A stretch of 64,000 nt of DNA from Colivivens sp964452915 (lineage in GTDB: Bacteria > Bacteroidota > Bacteroidia > Bacteroidales > Bacteroidaceae), in NCBI GenBank assembly GCA_964452915.1, contig CAYVNW010000001.1:1-64000 (forward strand). Reading direction: 5' to 3'. Numbering within the stretch: position 1 is the first letter of the stretch; each line of letters opens with the position of its first letter. This document shows, in pieces, positions 17,678-26,686 of this stretch. Made by a program: the position numbers and the translations under genes. The notes below the pieces were generated by a model that saw only the letters and a list, made by a program, of their open reading frames with translations, did no database searches and was not told where the DNA came from.

Positions 17678-18805
17678 ATGATTAATGTAATTCTAATTGC
17701 TGTAGGCGTTCTTGGAGCAATCGGTCTTATCTCCGCCCTTGTTCTATGGGGGGTATCCAAGAAATTCGCAGTAAAGGAAGATCCACGCATCGACCTTGTG
17801 TTGGAGGCATTGCCTGGAGCCAATTGTGGTGGTTGCGGGTTTCCCGGATGTTCCGGAATGGCCGCCGCATGTGTGAAAGGAGCGGACAAAGGTTCCATCG
17901 ACGGACTCTTCTGTCCTGTCGGAGGTCAGGACTGTATGAACAGAGTAGCGTCAATCCTGGGTTTGAAAGCTTCTGTAGGCGCACTTAAAGTAGCCGTCGT
18001 ACGATGTAATGGTACCTGTGAATTCCGTCCGCGTGTTGTCGAGTACGATGGTGTCAAAAATTGTCGCATAGCCAACACGACATGCCAAGGAGAGACAGAA
18101 TGCCAGTATGGTTGTCTCGGATGTGGCGATTGTGTGGCAGCATGTCAGTTTGATGCCATTCACATGAATCCGGAAACCGGTCTGCCAGAGGTTGACAGAG
18201 AGAAGTGTACCGCTTGCGGTGCTTGTGCGAAAGCATGTCCTCGCAATATCATAGAGATACGTGAGGTCGACAAAAACCGCCAGGGAGTGGTTGTACAATG
18301 TGTCAACAAAGACAAAGGAGCTTTGGCCAACAAAGTTTGCGCTGTTTCATGTATCGGTTGCGGCAAATGCCAGCAGGTATGCGGATTCGATGCCATAACG
18401 ATAGCCGACAACCTCTCATACATCGACGCCACGAAGTGTACCGAATGCCGTTCATGTATTGAGGCATGTCCGAAATCATCTATCATCATGCTTGGCGAGC
18501 CTTTAAAGCCAGTGGCAAAGAAGGCAACGGCAAGACCGGCAGCAGGCAAAACCACTGCAGGGGCAGGATCAGCCGAACCTGCGAAGGCTGCCAATACCAA
18601 CACCCGTCCTTACAGCAAGCCAATAGAAGTGAAGTTCGACTCTACCCTACTTCCTTCACAGCAGTACATGCTTGCAGGTACAGTCGACTTGGTTCAAGGA
18701 GAAAAAGAGAGCGGAGCCGTCAAGGAGGAGACTTACGACTTCAATGCACCGCTTCTTCCATCACAACAAATATTATTGGGAATTAAAAAGGAGGAGAAAG
18801 CATGA
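17678..18805 (+). CDS. rnfB: Rnf complex subunit B (iron-sulfur protein)
   Basis: 375 residues. An N-terminal membrane anchor (VILIAVGVLGAIGLISALVLWG) is followed by the Fe-S domain with NCGGCGFPGCSGMA and then several ferredoxin-type clusters (CLGCGDCVAACQ, CTACGACAKACP, CIGCGKCQQVCG, CTECRSCIEACP). It passes electrons from ferredoxin to the membrane complex. The C-terminal 90 residues are unusual: an Ala/Lys/Pro-rich linker and two copies of LLPSQQ (STLLPSQQYML and APLLPSQQILL). Its end overlaps the rnfC start by 4 bases. Confidence 0.92.
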   Translation: MINVILIAVGVLGAIGLISALVLWGVSKKFAVKEDPRIDLVLEALPGANCGGCGFPGCSGMAAACVKGADKGSIDGLFCPVGGQDCMNRVASILGLKASVGALKVAVVRCNGTCEFRPRVVEYDGVKNCRIANTTCQGETECQYGCLGCGDCVAACQFDAIHMNPETGLPEVDREKCTACGACAKACPRNIIEIREVDKNRQGVVVQCVNKDKGALANKVCAVSCIGCGKCQQVCGFDAITIADNLSYIDATKCTECRSCIEACPKSSIIMLGEPLKPVAKKATARPAAGKTTAGAGSAEPAKAANTNTRPYSKPIEVKFDSTLLPSQQYMLAGTVDLVQGEKESGAVKEETYDFNAPLLPSQQILLGIKKEEKA

Positions 18806-20148
18806 AGACATTCAGAATAGGTGGAGTTCATCCGGAAGGAAACAAGTTATCCGCAGCCGAGCCAATAAAAGTCGCTGAATTGCCAAAGGTCGCAGTGTTT
18901 CCTATGGGACAGCATATCGGTGCTCCGGCAAAACCAATAGTAAAAAGGGGCGACAAAGTAAAAGTAGGTCAAATGATAGCGGAAGCCGGAGGGTTTGTTT
19001 CCGCTCCTATATATTCATCAGTATCAGGAACTGTCACGAAGATTGACGCCGTCATCGACGCGAGCGGATACAGGAAACCAGCGATATTCATCACCGTAGA
19101 AGGAGACGAGTGGGAAGAAAGCATAGACCGCTCAAAAGACCTGGTAACACTGAAAGACAAACCTGAGCTGACAAGCAAAGAAATCATAGAGAAAATACAA
19201 AAGGCAGGAGTTGTAGGTATGGGTGGTGCATGCTTCCCTACCCACGTAAAGCTTTCACCACCGCCAGGAAGCAAACCGGAATGGGTCATTATCAACGGAG
19301 TGGAATGTGAGCCATATCTTACTGCCGACCACCGCCTGATGTTGGAGCACGCTGACGAGATCATAGTTGGTGTCACATTGCTCATGAAGGCAGTGAACGT
19401 AAAGAAAGGCTTCATCGCAATCGAGAACAACAAGCCCGATGCCATTGAGCTGATGCAAGAAAAAGTAAAGTCACATCCGGAGATTGAAGTAGTGCCATTG
19501 CAAGTGAAATATCCGCAAGGAGGCGAGAAACAACTGATTGACGCTGTTGTACGCCGTCAAGTGCCGGCACCTCCTGCACTGCCGGTCAGCGTTGGAGCCA
19601 TCATACAGAACGTAGGTACTGCATTCGCCGTTTACGAGGCAGTAATGAAAAACAAGCCTCTGTTCGAGCGTATTGTGACCGTAACGGGTAAGAGCCTTGC
19701 ACATCCAAGCAACTTCCTCACCCGTATGGGAACACCTATGAGCCAGCTCATTGATGCCTGCGGAGGACTGCCGGAAGATACAGGCAAAGTGATCGGCGGT
19801 GGTCCGATGATGGGTAAAGCCCTCGTCAACGCCGAAGTTCCTATATGCAAAGGCTCTTCAGGCGTACTCATCATGAGTGAGAAAGAGTCAAAGCGTAACG
19901 AGGTCAGCAACTGCATTCGCTGTGGTAAGTGTGTCGGAGCCTGCCCTATGGGACTTGAACCTTATCTGCTGAGCGCATGTGCAGAGAAACAAATGTGGGA
20001 GCGTCTTGAGAAAGAAGACGTGACATCATGTATCGAATGTGGTTCGTGCCAGTTCACATGCCCGTCCAACCGTCCGCTTCTCGACTTGATACGTCTTGGA
20101 AAGTCCACGGTAATGGGAATCATCAAGGCACGTTCAGCTAAAAAGTAA
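18802..20148 (+). CDS. rnfC: Rnf complex subunit C (NADH-binding)
   Basis: 448 residues. Peripheral subunit that binds NAD(H) and FMN on the cytoplasmic face. GMGGACFPTHVKL near residue 137 and INGVECEPYLTADHRLML near residue 165 are the Complex I 51-kDa-like nucleotide/flavin blocks; two 4Fe-4S motifs, CIRCGKCVGACP and CIECGSCQFTCP, lie near residues 372 and 410. A strong Shine-Dalgarno, aaggaggag at 18788-18796, precedes the ATG, which overlaps the rnfB stop. Confidence 0.93.
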   Translation: MKTFRIGGVHPEGNKLSAAEPIKVAELPKVAVFPMGQHIGAPAKPIVKRGDKVKVGQMIAEAGGFVSAPIYSSVSGTVTKIDAVIDASGYRKPAIFITVEGDEWEESIDRSKDLVTLKDKPELTSKEIIEKIQKAGVVGMGGACFPTHVKLSPPPGSKPEWVIINGVECEPYLTADHRLMLEHADEIIVGVTLLMKAVNVKKGFIAIENNKPDAIELMQEKVKSHPEIEVVPLQVKYPQGGEKQLIDAVVRRQVPAPPALPVSVGAIIQNVGTAFAVYEAVMKNKPLFERIVTVTGKSLAHPSNFLTRMGTPMSQLIDACGGLPEDTGKVIGGGPMMGKALVNAEVPICKGSSGVLIMSEKESKRNEVSNCIRCGKCVGACPMGLEPYLLSACAEKQMWERLEKEDVTSCIECGSCQFTCPSNRPLLDLIRLGKSTVMGIIKARSAKK

Positions 20149-20171
20149 ATAACAGTCAAATCGTAGATAAA

Positions 20172-21161
20172 ATGAATAAACTAACAGTATCATTGTCACC
20201 ACACGTTCATGGAGGTGACAGCGTGAAGAGAAACATGTATGGTGTGTGCATCGCGCTCATCCCAGCGCTTCTCTGTTCATTCTATTTCTTCGGACTTGGT
20301 GCAATTGCAGTAACAGCCGTCTCCGTCGCCTCGTGCGTATTCTTCGAGTGGGCTATCAACAAGTACCTCTTAAAGAATCCGAAACCGACAATCACAGACG
20401 GTTCAGCCATAATAACAGGACTCCTCCTGGCGTTCAACCTTCCATCCAACATTTCACTTTGGATTGTGGTCATTGGCGCATTGTTCGCCATAGGAGTCGT
20501 CAAGATGACCTTCGGTGGTCTTGGTTGCAACCTTTTCAACCCTGCACTTGCAGGACGTGCATTTTTACTTATCTCGTTCCCTGTACAGATGACCACATGG
20601 CCTGTGGCAGGACAAGGGTTTCTCACCATTGACGGAGCCACAGGAGCCACACCGCTCTCCATCATCAGTCAGATAATAAAAGGATCGGACAAAGTAAGCA
20701 TCAGCGACCTTCCGTCAGCCTTCGACATGCTTGTCGGCAATACAGGCGGATGTATTGGTGAGGTAAGTGCCATTGCGATCCTTATCGGTTTGGTATATAT
20801 GCTTGCACGGAAGATCATCACCTGGCACATACCAGTGTCGATACTTGCCACAGTCTTCGTATTCTCAGGTCTCATGCATCTTGCAAGCCCTGCAACCTAC
20901 GTGTCACCGGTCTACGAGTTGCTAAGCGGCGGACTGCTTCTTGGTTCTGTCTTCATGGCAACCGACTACGTCACATCACCTATGTCAAAGAGAGGCCAGC
21001 TGATCTACGGAGTTGCTATTGGATTCCTGACAGTTGTCATTCGTAACTGGGGAGCATATCCTGAAGGAATGTCGTTTGCGATACTTATCATGAACGCATT
21101 CACACCTCTTATTAATAACTATTGCAAACCAAAGAGATTCGGGGAGGTAGTCAAGAAATGA
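20172..21161 (+). CDS. rnfD: Rnf complex subunit D (membrane, FMN-bearing)
   Basis: 329 residues with about nine hydrophobic helices. The RnfD/NqrB signature DGATGATPLS near residue 157 carries the threonine that receives covalently bound FMN. The motif NPALAGRAFL lies near residue 122. Part of the ion-translocating core coupling ferredoxin:NAD+ oxidoreduction to a Na+ or H+ gradient. The last codons overlap the rnfG start (ATGA). Confidence 0.92.
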   Translation: MNKLTVSLSPHVHGGDSVKRNMYGVCIALIPALLCSFYFFGLGAIAVTAVSVASCVFFEWAINKYLLKNPKPTITDGSAIITGLLLAFNLPSNISLWIVVIGALFAIGVVKMTFGGLGCNLFNPALAGRAFLLISFPVQMTTWPVAGQGFLTIDGATGATPLSIISQIIKGSDKVSISDLPSAFDMLVGNTGGCIGEVSAIAILIGLVYMLARKIITWHIPVSILATVFVFSGLMHLASPATYVSPVYELLSGGLLLGSVFMATDYVTSPMSKRGQLIYGVAIGFLTVVIRNWGAYPEGMSFAILIMNAFTPLINNYCKPKRFGEVVKK

Positions 21162-21775
21162 AAAAACTTAAATCATCACTTTCAAACATGGCGATCGTCC
21201 TCACCGGAATCGCTATTGTAGCAGGTGCGGCACTTGCATACGTCAACAGCGTCACATCTGTGCAGATTGAAAAAATAAACGCAGAGAACCTTGCTAAGGG
21301 TATAAAGCAAGTCATGGGAGTTGATGTCAATTCAGACTTTCAATACACCGATACAGTTATTGACGGCTACACATTCTACATATCCGACAAAGGTACGGCA
21401 ATTCAAAGCGTAACCAACGGATTTGGCGGACCGCTCAAAGTACTTGTAGGCTTCGACCCGGAAGGCACAGTACTCGGCTACACGATACTCGAGCACTCCG
21501 AGACTCCTGGACTCGGTGCAAAAGCCGGTGATTGGTTCCAGAAAGGGAATAAGGGTGACATCATAGGAAAGAATCCTGGAAAAGTAAGATTCGGAGTAAC
21601 CAAAGGCGACGAAGGCGACATTGATGCCATAACAGCCTCAACCATCACCTCACGCGCCTTTCTTCTCGCTGTTCAAAACGCATACGACGAATTACAGAAA
21701 AGTATAAACGGAACAACCGGTGCCACATCAAAGGCACAAGCATCCATACAAACAAAAGGAGGAGACAAACAATGA
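21158..21775 (+). CDS. rnfG: Rnf complex subunit G (periplasmic, FMN-bearing)
   Basis: 205 residues: one N-terminal membrane anchor (MAIVLTGIAIVAGAALAYV) and an FMN-binding domain with GLGAKAGD near residue 127 and DAITASTITSRAF near residue 160; the second Thr of S(T)AT-like SGAT/STIT motif is the flavinylation site. Start chosen at 21158, which overlaps the rnfD stop and follows ggggagg at 21141-21147; an in-frame upstream ATG at 21122 would lie deep in rnfD. The stop overlaps the rnfE start. Confidence 0.9.
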   Translation: MKKLKSSLSNMAIVLTGIAIVAGAALAYVNSVTSVQIEKINAENLAKGIKQVMGVDVNSDFQYTDTVIDGYTFYISDKGTAIQSVTNGFGGPLKVLVGFDPEGTVLGYTILEHSETPGLGAKAGDWFQKGNKGDIIGKNPGKVRFGVTKGDEGDIDAITASTITSRAFLLAVQNAYDELQKSINGTTGATSKAQASIQTKGGDKQ

Positions 21776-22356
21776 GCGGCTTAAAAATTATCTTGAACGG
21801 AATGATAAAGGAGAACCCTACATTCGTACTTCTCCTTGGTATGTGTCCTACACTCGGAACTACATCAAGTGCCATAAACGGTATGTCGATGGGACTTGCC
21901 ACAATGTTCGTACTCATACTTTCCAACTTCCTTATAGCACTTATAAAGAATATTGTTCCCGACATGGTGCGCATACCATGCTATGTTGTGGTCATAGCGT
22001 CGTTGGTGACAATACTGCAGATGCTTATGCAGGCCTACGTACCTGACATCTACGCTACACTCGGTCTTTACATTCCACTTATCGTCGTGAACTGTATCAT
22101 TCTCGGACGTGCAGAATCATTCGCAGCCAAGAACACGCCATTGGCAAGTATGTGTGACGGTATCGGTATCGGCCTGGGATTCACAATTGCCCTGACACTG
22201 CTTGGTGCTGTGCGCGAATTTCTTGGAGCAGGCTCTATATTCGGCATTACCCTTCAGGGCGAGAACTATGGAATGCTGATGTTCATACTCGCACCAGGGG
22301 CATTCATTGTGCTCGGTTTCCTTATCGCAATAGTTAACAGATTAAGAAAGGCATAA
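21772..22356 (+). CDS. rnfE: Rnf complex subunit E (membrane)
   Basis: 194 residues, six hydrophobic helices, RnfA/RnfE/NqrD family. It has NPTFVLLLGMCPTLGTT at the N-terminus and VNCIILGRAESFAAKN near residue 105, the cysteine-containing half-helices that in RnfA/NqrE-type pairs hold an Fe-S cluster in the membrane. Shine-Dalgarno aggagg at 21757-21762. Follows rnfG with a 4-base overlap. Confidence 0.92.
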   Translation: MSGLKIILNGMIKENPTFVLLLGMCPTLGTTSSAINGMSMGLATMFVLILSNFLIALIKNIVPDMVRIPCYVVVIASLVTILQMLMQAYVPDIYATLGLYIPLIVVNCIILGRAESFAAKNTPLASMCDGIGIGLGFTIALTLLGAVREFLGAGSIFGITLQGENYGMLMFILAPGAFIVLGFLIAIVNRLRKA

Positions 22357-22358
22357 TT

Positions 22359-22961
22359 ATGGAATATCTATTAATATTTATAACGGCGATATTTGTAAAC
22401 AACATCGTTCTGTCACAATTCTTAGGAATTTGTCCGTTCTTAGGAGTATCAAAGAAAATATCCACAGCCTCAGGTATGGGAGCGGCTGTAACCTTTGTAC
22501 TTGTACTTGCAACCATCGCCACCTACCTCATTCAAAAGTATGTGCTCGACCCTAACGGATTAGGCTATTTACAGACCATCGCATTCATCCTAGTTATCGC
22601 AGCACTCGTACAGATGGTGGAAATCATAATAAAAAAAGTGTCAGCTCCACTCTATCAGGCATTGGGAGTATTCCTTCCACTGATTACGACAAACTGCTGT
22701 ATCCTTGGTGTTGCCATATTGGTTATCCAAAAGAACTACTCACTTCTTGATGGCGTAGTATACGCATTCTCCACTGCACTTGGATTTGCATTGGCTTTGA
22801 TTCTGTTTGCAGGACTGCGTGAGCAATTGGAATTCTCAAAGGTTCCGAAAACCTTCTCCGGTGCTCCTATCGCACTCATTACTGCCGGACTCCTTGCAAT
22901 GGCATTCATGGGATTCAGCGGAGTTGATAATGGATTAAAGGCATTGTTTGGACTCGAATAA
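22359..22961 (+). CDS. rnfA: Rnf complex subunit A (membrane)
   Basis: 200 residues, six helices, partner of RnfE. Conserved NNIVLSQFLGICPFLGVS near residue 14 and TTNCCILGVAI near residue 110 give the cysteines shared with RnfE. It starts two bases after the rnfE stop and closes the operon; an intrinsic terminator follows at 22992. Confidence 0.93.
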   Translation: MEYLLIFITAIFVNNIVLSQFLGICPFLGVSKKISTASGMGAAVTFVLVLATIATYLIQKYVLDPNGLGYLQTIAFILVIAALVQMVEIIIKKVSAPLYQALGVFLPLITTNCCILGVAILVIQKNYSLLDGVVYAFSTALGFALALILFAGLREQLEFSKVPKTFSGAPIALITAGLLAMAFMGFSGVDNGLKALFGLE

Positions 22962-22991
22962 TGAACTTTATTGTTTAAATTAATTACATTG

Positions 22992-23023
22992 GGGTGCATC
23001 AACTTTTGATGCACCCTTTTTTT
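22992..23023 (+). terminator. Intrinsic terminator of the rnf operon
   Basis: gggtgcatcaa (22992-23002) and ttgatgcaccc (23006-23016) form an 11-bp stem with a 3-base loop, followed by seven T (23017-23023). Confidence 0.92.
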
Positions 23024-23066
23024 AATCGGACTAATCAGGCCAATCAGACTAATCAGCCCTATCAAA
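23022..23066. repeat. Five 9-base tandem repeats
   Basis: Units read ttaatcgga, ctaatcagg, ccaatcaga, ctaatcagc, cctatcaaa. They fill the space between the rnf terminator and the -33 box of the next gene. Similarity decays at both ends. Confidence 0.65.
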
Positions 23067-23087
23067 GAAGCGATTTGTTGCGATATG

Positions 23088-23119
23088 TTTGGAGTTTTAG
23101 CCATTTTGTAGTAACTTTG
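23088..23119 (+). promoter_or_regulatory. Promoter of the 5'-nucleotidase-like gene
   Basis: TTTG (23088-23091), 20 bases, TAACTTTG (23112-23119): full Bacteroidetes consensus, 18 bases before the ATG at 23138. Confidence 0.8.
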
Positions 23120-23137
23120 TAACCAAATAAATTCTTA

Positions 23138-24859
23138 ATGGAAGAAGATAAAAGAAAAGTAAGAATAATCTTTACAACCGACATTCATGGCAACTACTTT
23201 CCATTCGACTTCAGACATACCCGATGGGGCAAAGGCAGTTTACAAAGAGTATATGCCTATGTGGCTCAGGAATGCCAGAAACGGCCTGGCAGTACGATAC
23301 TGATTGATGGCGGCGACATGCTTCAAGGCGAGCCGACATCATATTATTTTAATTTTGTCAGTAAGAGCAAGACTCATCGTGTGGCTGACTTCTGTAATTT
23401 CATTGGTTACGATGCAGCCGTCATAGGCAACCACGATCTCGAAACCGGACATGAAGTGTTCGACCGATATGTGAAAGACTGCAACTTTCCGGTGTTAGGG
23501 GCAAACGCCATCAACACATCTACCGGTATGCCCTATTTCCAGCCATACACCATGCTCTACCGCAGCGGCATCAAGATCGCAGTCATAGGATTCATCACCC
23601 CCGCCATTCCACACTGGATACCCAAAAGTGTATGGCACGGCATGAAATTCGAGGAAATAAAAGAAAGTGCCGAGAAGTGGATAAAGACCGTAAAAGAAGA
23701 GGAAGAACCGGATTTCATCATTGGCGTGTTCCATTCCGGCATGGACGAAGGGATTGTGACCGATGAGTACAAAGAGAACGCGACGAGAGAGACAGCGTCC
23801 TCGGTTGACGGCTTCGACCTGATACTCTACGGACACGACCATGCTTGCAACATCGAAGAAGTGGAAAGTCCGTCAGGTAAAAAGGTACTGTGCATCAACC
23901 CCGGCAGTTACGCTTACAATGTAGCCCAAATCAATATTGAGTTCACACTCGACCAAGATCACAAAGTGACCGGCTACACACAAAAAGGCAAGATACACTA
24001 CATCGGCACTGTAAGGAACGTACACAGCCAGACATTCCGTAATCATTTCTTTGAGGACTATAAAGACGTAAGCAAATTCGCTTCGGAATATCTTGGGGAA
24101 ATTCATGAGGACCTGCGAATAACCGACGCATACTTCGGGTCGTCATCATATATCGACCTCATACAACGGTTGCAACTAAAAGTAAGCGGAGCTGACGTGT
24201 CGTTCGCTGCCCCACTCTTCTTCAATGCCGTCATCAAAGCCGGCAAGGTGCGGATAAGCGCTTTGTTCAACATCTATCGCTTCGAGGACAGACTTTATAT
24301 TATGCAGCTCTTCGGGCGTGAGATAAAGGCATATCTCGAAATGAGCTATTCGGGTTGGATCAACCAAATGACAAGCGAGGACGACACATTGCTTCAGACA
24401 TGTCCGATGAAATCCAATCCCAGCCGCGTAGGGTTCAAGAACTTCATTTTCAACTTCGACTCAGCGGCAGGCTTGCGGTACGAAGTCGATGTAAGGAAGG
24501 GCGATGGTGAGCGCATACATATTATAAGTATGTACGACGGCAAACCGTTCGATCCCGACAAACTGTACACTTGCGCAATGACTGCTTACCGTGCTAATGG
24601 TGGCGGAGAACTGCTGACCAAGGGTGCGGGACTGTCAAAGGAAGAGATTGACAAACGTATAATCTTCTCCACCGAACACGACATACGCTATTACCTCATG
24701 CAGTACATACGTGAGGAGAAGGACATATATCCAAAACCTATGAACCACTGGAAGTTTGTGCCTGAGGAATGGATCGAGAAAGCACGTATCAAGGAAACGG
24801 CAATACTATTCTCAAGCGAGGACAACGACGAACAAGAAGAAGATGCTGGAAAAAGATAA
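23138..24859 (+). CDS. 5'-nucleotidase/UshA-like metallophosphoesterase
   Basis: 573 residues. The N-terminal metallophosphoesterase domain has the metal ligands in FTTDIHGNYFPF near residue 13, IDGGDMLQGEP near residue 52, IGNHDLETG near residue 97 and LYGHDHACNIEE near residue 230. The C-terminal 5'-nucleotidase domain spans roughly residues 290-530, with the substrate-stacking region MTAYRANGGGELL. It would release phosphate from nucleotides or similar esters. Unlike most UshA relatives it has no signal peptide (it starts MEEDKRKVRIIF), which suggests a cytoplasmic place. Its end overlaps the miaA-like gene by 17 bases. Confidence 0.82.
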   Translation: MEEDKRKVRIIFTTDIHGNYFPFDFRHTRWGKGSLQRVYAYVAQECQKRPGSTILIDGGDMLQGEPTSYYFNFVSKSKTHRVADFCNFIGYDAAVIGNHDLETGHEVFDRYVKDCNFPVLGANAINTSTGMPYFQPYTMLYRSGIKIAVIGFITPAIPHWIPKSVWHGMKFEEIKESAEKWIKTVKEEEEPDFIIGVFHSGMDEGIVTDEYKENATRETASSVDGFDLILYGHDHACNIEEVESPSGKKVLCINPGSYAYNVAQINIEFTLDQDHKVTGYTQKGKIHYIGTVRNVHSQTFRNHFFEDYKDVSKFASEYLGEIHEDLRITDAYFGSSSYIDLIQRLQLKVSGADVSFAAPLFFNAVIKAGKVRISALFNIYRFEDRLYIMQLFGREIKAYLEMSYSGWINQMTSEDDTLLQTCPMKSNPSRVGFKNFIFNFDSAAGLRYEVDVRKGDGERIHIISMYDGKPFDPDKLYTCAMTAYRANGGGELLTKGAGLSKEEIDKRIIFSTEHDIRYYLMQYIREEKDIYPKPMNHWKFVPEEWIEKARIKETAILFSSEDNDEQEEDAGKR

Positions 24860-25670
24860 GAACGAAGGAAATGCAACGACCGACAGCATGTCTGCCGGAT
24901 TCGACATGCTTACCATAACCGGACCTACTGCTTGTGGTAAGACTGAGTTTGCCGCACGGCTGGCGTACGAGCTCGACGGTGAAATCATCAGTGCAGACAG
25001 CAGACAAGTATACCGCCGTATGGATCTTGGTACAGGTAAAGACCTCGCCGACTACGATGTCAACGGGCACCATATACCTTATTATATTATAGACATAGCC
25101 GAACCAGGGACAAAATACAGTGTCTACCGCTTCCAACACGACTTCCACGAGGCATACAGCGACATAAAATCGAGAGGGAAAGTGCCTATTCTGTGTGGAG
25201 GCACCGGCTTGTACATCGAGAGTGTACTTAAGAACTATGAGTTCGACGGCCGCCATTGCCCGCAAGTCAACAGCCTTGTAGTAGGACTCTATATCGACCG
25301 CGACCTGCGCCGTGAAAAGATAAGTCGCCGGCTCGACCAGCGCTTAGAAGCAGGAATGGTCGATGAGGTACGCAGGCTCATTGATTCAGGAGTAAACCCA
25401 GACGTACTCATTCACTACGGACTTGAATACAAATATCTGACTCTTTACATACAAGGTAAGCTGTCGTACGATGAGATGCACGACCTGTTGGAAATAGCCA
25501 TACACCAATTCGCCAAACGGCAGATGACATGGTTCAGAGGAATGGAGAAACGGGGCACACATATCAACTGGCTTGATGTCTCCCTCCCACTACGTGAGCG
25601 CCTTGACACAGTTGAGCGGTGGTTTGCCGCCAGACAGGTTTCAAGCGTGCGAAGCGAAACGGCTAAATAG
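24843..25670 (+). CDS. MiaA-like tRNA dimethylallyltransferase, divergent paralogue
   Basis: 275 residues. TITGPTACGKTEFAARLA is the P-loop and IISADSRQVYRRMDLGTGKD the DSRQ block of tRNA isopentenyltransferases; PILCGGTGLYIESVL and FAKRQMTWFRGM near the end also match. It is shorter than the canonical MiaA at 40805 (317 residues) and is divergent in the middle; Bacteroidetes often have two such genes. The canonical enzyme modifies A37 of tRNAs reading UNN codons; whether this copy does the same is not known. I take the ATG at 24843; an earlier in-frame ATG at 24756 would lie wholly inside the upstream gene. Confidence 0.8.
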   Translation: MLEKDKNEGNATTDSMSAGFDMLTITGPTACGKTEFAARLAYELDGEIISADSRQVYRRMDLGTGKDLADYDVNGHHIPYYIIDIAEPGTKYSVYRFQHDFHEAYSDIKSRGKVPILCGGTGLYIESVLKNYEFDGRHCPQVNSLVVGLYIDRDLRREKISRRLDQRLEAGMVDEVRRLIDSGVNPDVLIHYGLEYKYLTLYIQGKLSYDEMHDLLEIAIHQFAKRQMTWFRGMEKRGTHINWLDVSLPLRERLDTVERWFAARQVSSVRSETAK

Positions 25671-25724
25671 AAGAATTCCTACAGGAAATAGAGAGATTCC
25701 CGTGTATGTAAACAAGAAAAGAAC

Positions 25725-25732
25725 TAATTTTG
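25725..25732 (+). promoter_or_regulatory. -7 box of the glycine-zipper lipoprotein
   Basis: TAATTTTG, about 30 bases before the ATG at 25763; a poor -33 (CGTG at 25701-25704) lies 20 bases upstream. Confidence 0.45.
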
Positions 25733-25762
25733 CAGCAAGAACAATAATAAAAACAATCTATC

Positions 25763-26530
25763 ATGAAGAGAGCAGAAATATACATGGTAAGTGCAATCCT
25801 AATAGGAAGCACATTAGTTTCAAGTTGTGACATCACATCATCACGCAACTACTTGGGCACCATGGCAGGCGCGGAAATAGGCGGCGTGATAGGAGAAGCA
25901 CTCGGATGGATGTCGACCGACCGTCACGACGGACCAGGTAAGGCAATGATGGGCTCAATCATAGGCACAGTGGCAGGCGCCGCAATAGGCAACTCCATAA
26001 CAAAAGACCGTGACGACAACTACGACAGCTACAGCAGTGGCGGCTACAGCGACGGCGGATATACCGATGATTATAACGCAGGCTACCAGACCGGTGGTGG
26101 AGCCGACTACTCACAAAACAACTATACTCAAGACTACAGCTACACATATGGCGGCTCAACCCAAGGACAAGGCTACCACATAGAGACGAACAACGCCCTG
26201 ACCATCAACAACGTCATGTACCAGGATGAGGACGGAGACGGCAAGTGCAGTCGCAACGAGACACTCAACATAATCTATGAAATCAAGAACACGTCGCGCC
26301 GGACCGTCAACAACGTGGAACTTAAAGTCGAAGCAGAGAACAACGAGAAGTGCTTCGTGCTCTCACCGTCCAATGTAGTTAACATACCTGCCGGCGAGAC
26401 CATCCGCTACAAGGCAAAAGCATTTTGCAAGTCAAAGCCAACCGACAAAGTGACAAAATTCAAAGTGTCAGCAAACAGCGCGACCGGCGGCAACGTTTCA
26501 TCCGAATTGCAAATCAAGATGGATAAATAG
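25763..26530 (+). CDS. Glycine-zipper outer-membrane lipoprotein
   Basis: 255 residues. Lipoprotein signal AILIGSTLVSSC (Cys near residue 22). Residues about 33-80 hold two Gly-zipper helices (GTMAGAEIGGVIGEALG and MGSIIGTVAGAAIGNS) of the YMGG/Rick_17kDa type, able to insert in the outer membrane. A Tyr/Gly/Asp-rich low-complexity linker (about 85-135) follows, then a beta-sandwich-like domain beginning LTINNVMYQDEDGDGKCSRNE that looks like a CARDB-type Ig fold with an acidic Ca2+-binding-like loop. Function is not known. Confidence 0.72.
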   Translation: MKRAEIYMVSAILIGSTLVSSCDITSSRNYLGTMAGAEIGGVIGEALGWMSTDRHDGPGKAMMGSIIGTVAGAAIGNSITKDRDDNYDSYSSGGYSDGGYTDDYNAGYQTGGGADYSQNNYTQDYSYTYGGSTQGQGYHIETNNALTINNVMYQDEDGDGKCSRNETLNIIYEIKNTSRRTVNNVELKVEAENNEKCFVLSPSNVVNIPAGETIRYKAKAFCKSKPTDKVTKFKVSANSATGGNVSSELQIKMDK

Positions 26531-26581
26531 TAAAGCGTTTGGGCAATTTTCTATCCAAAGCACATAGTTTTTATTGTAAGC

Positions 26582-26614
26582 CCTTGGTCGGCTCAATATA
26601 AAAGGCTAAATTTG
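26582..26614 (+). promoter_or_regulatory. Possible serC promoter overlapping the upstream terminator
   Basis: CTTG (26582-26585), 21 bases, TAAATTTG (26607-26614). The last G is also the first base of the terminator hairpin, so the message would start in or just after the hairpin stem. serC begins at 26687. Confidence 0.5.
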
Positions 26615-26640
26615 CCGTTGGTTTCGCCAACGGCTTTTTT
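26614..26640 (+). terminator. Intrinsic terminator of the glycine-zipper lipoprotein
   Basis: gccgttgg (26614-26621), loop tttcg, ccaacggc (26627-26634), then six T. GC-rich 8-bp stem with a U-tract. Confidence 0.88.
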
Positions 26641-26686
26641 GTATATATAAAATTATAGTTACTACATATTCAAACAAGACAAAAAA

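Noticed and set aside
21122..21157. Upstream start for rnfG
   Set aside because: It lies deep in rnfD; the ATG at 21158 overlaps the rnfD stop and follows a Shine-Dalgarno site.
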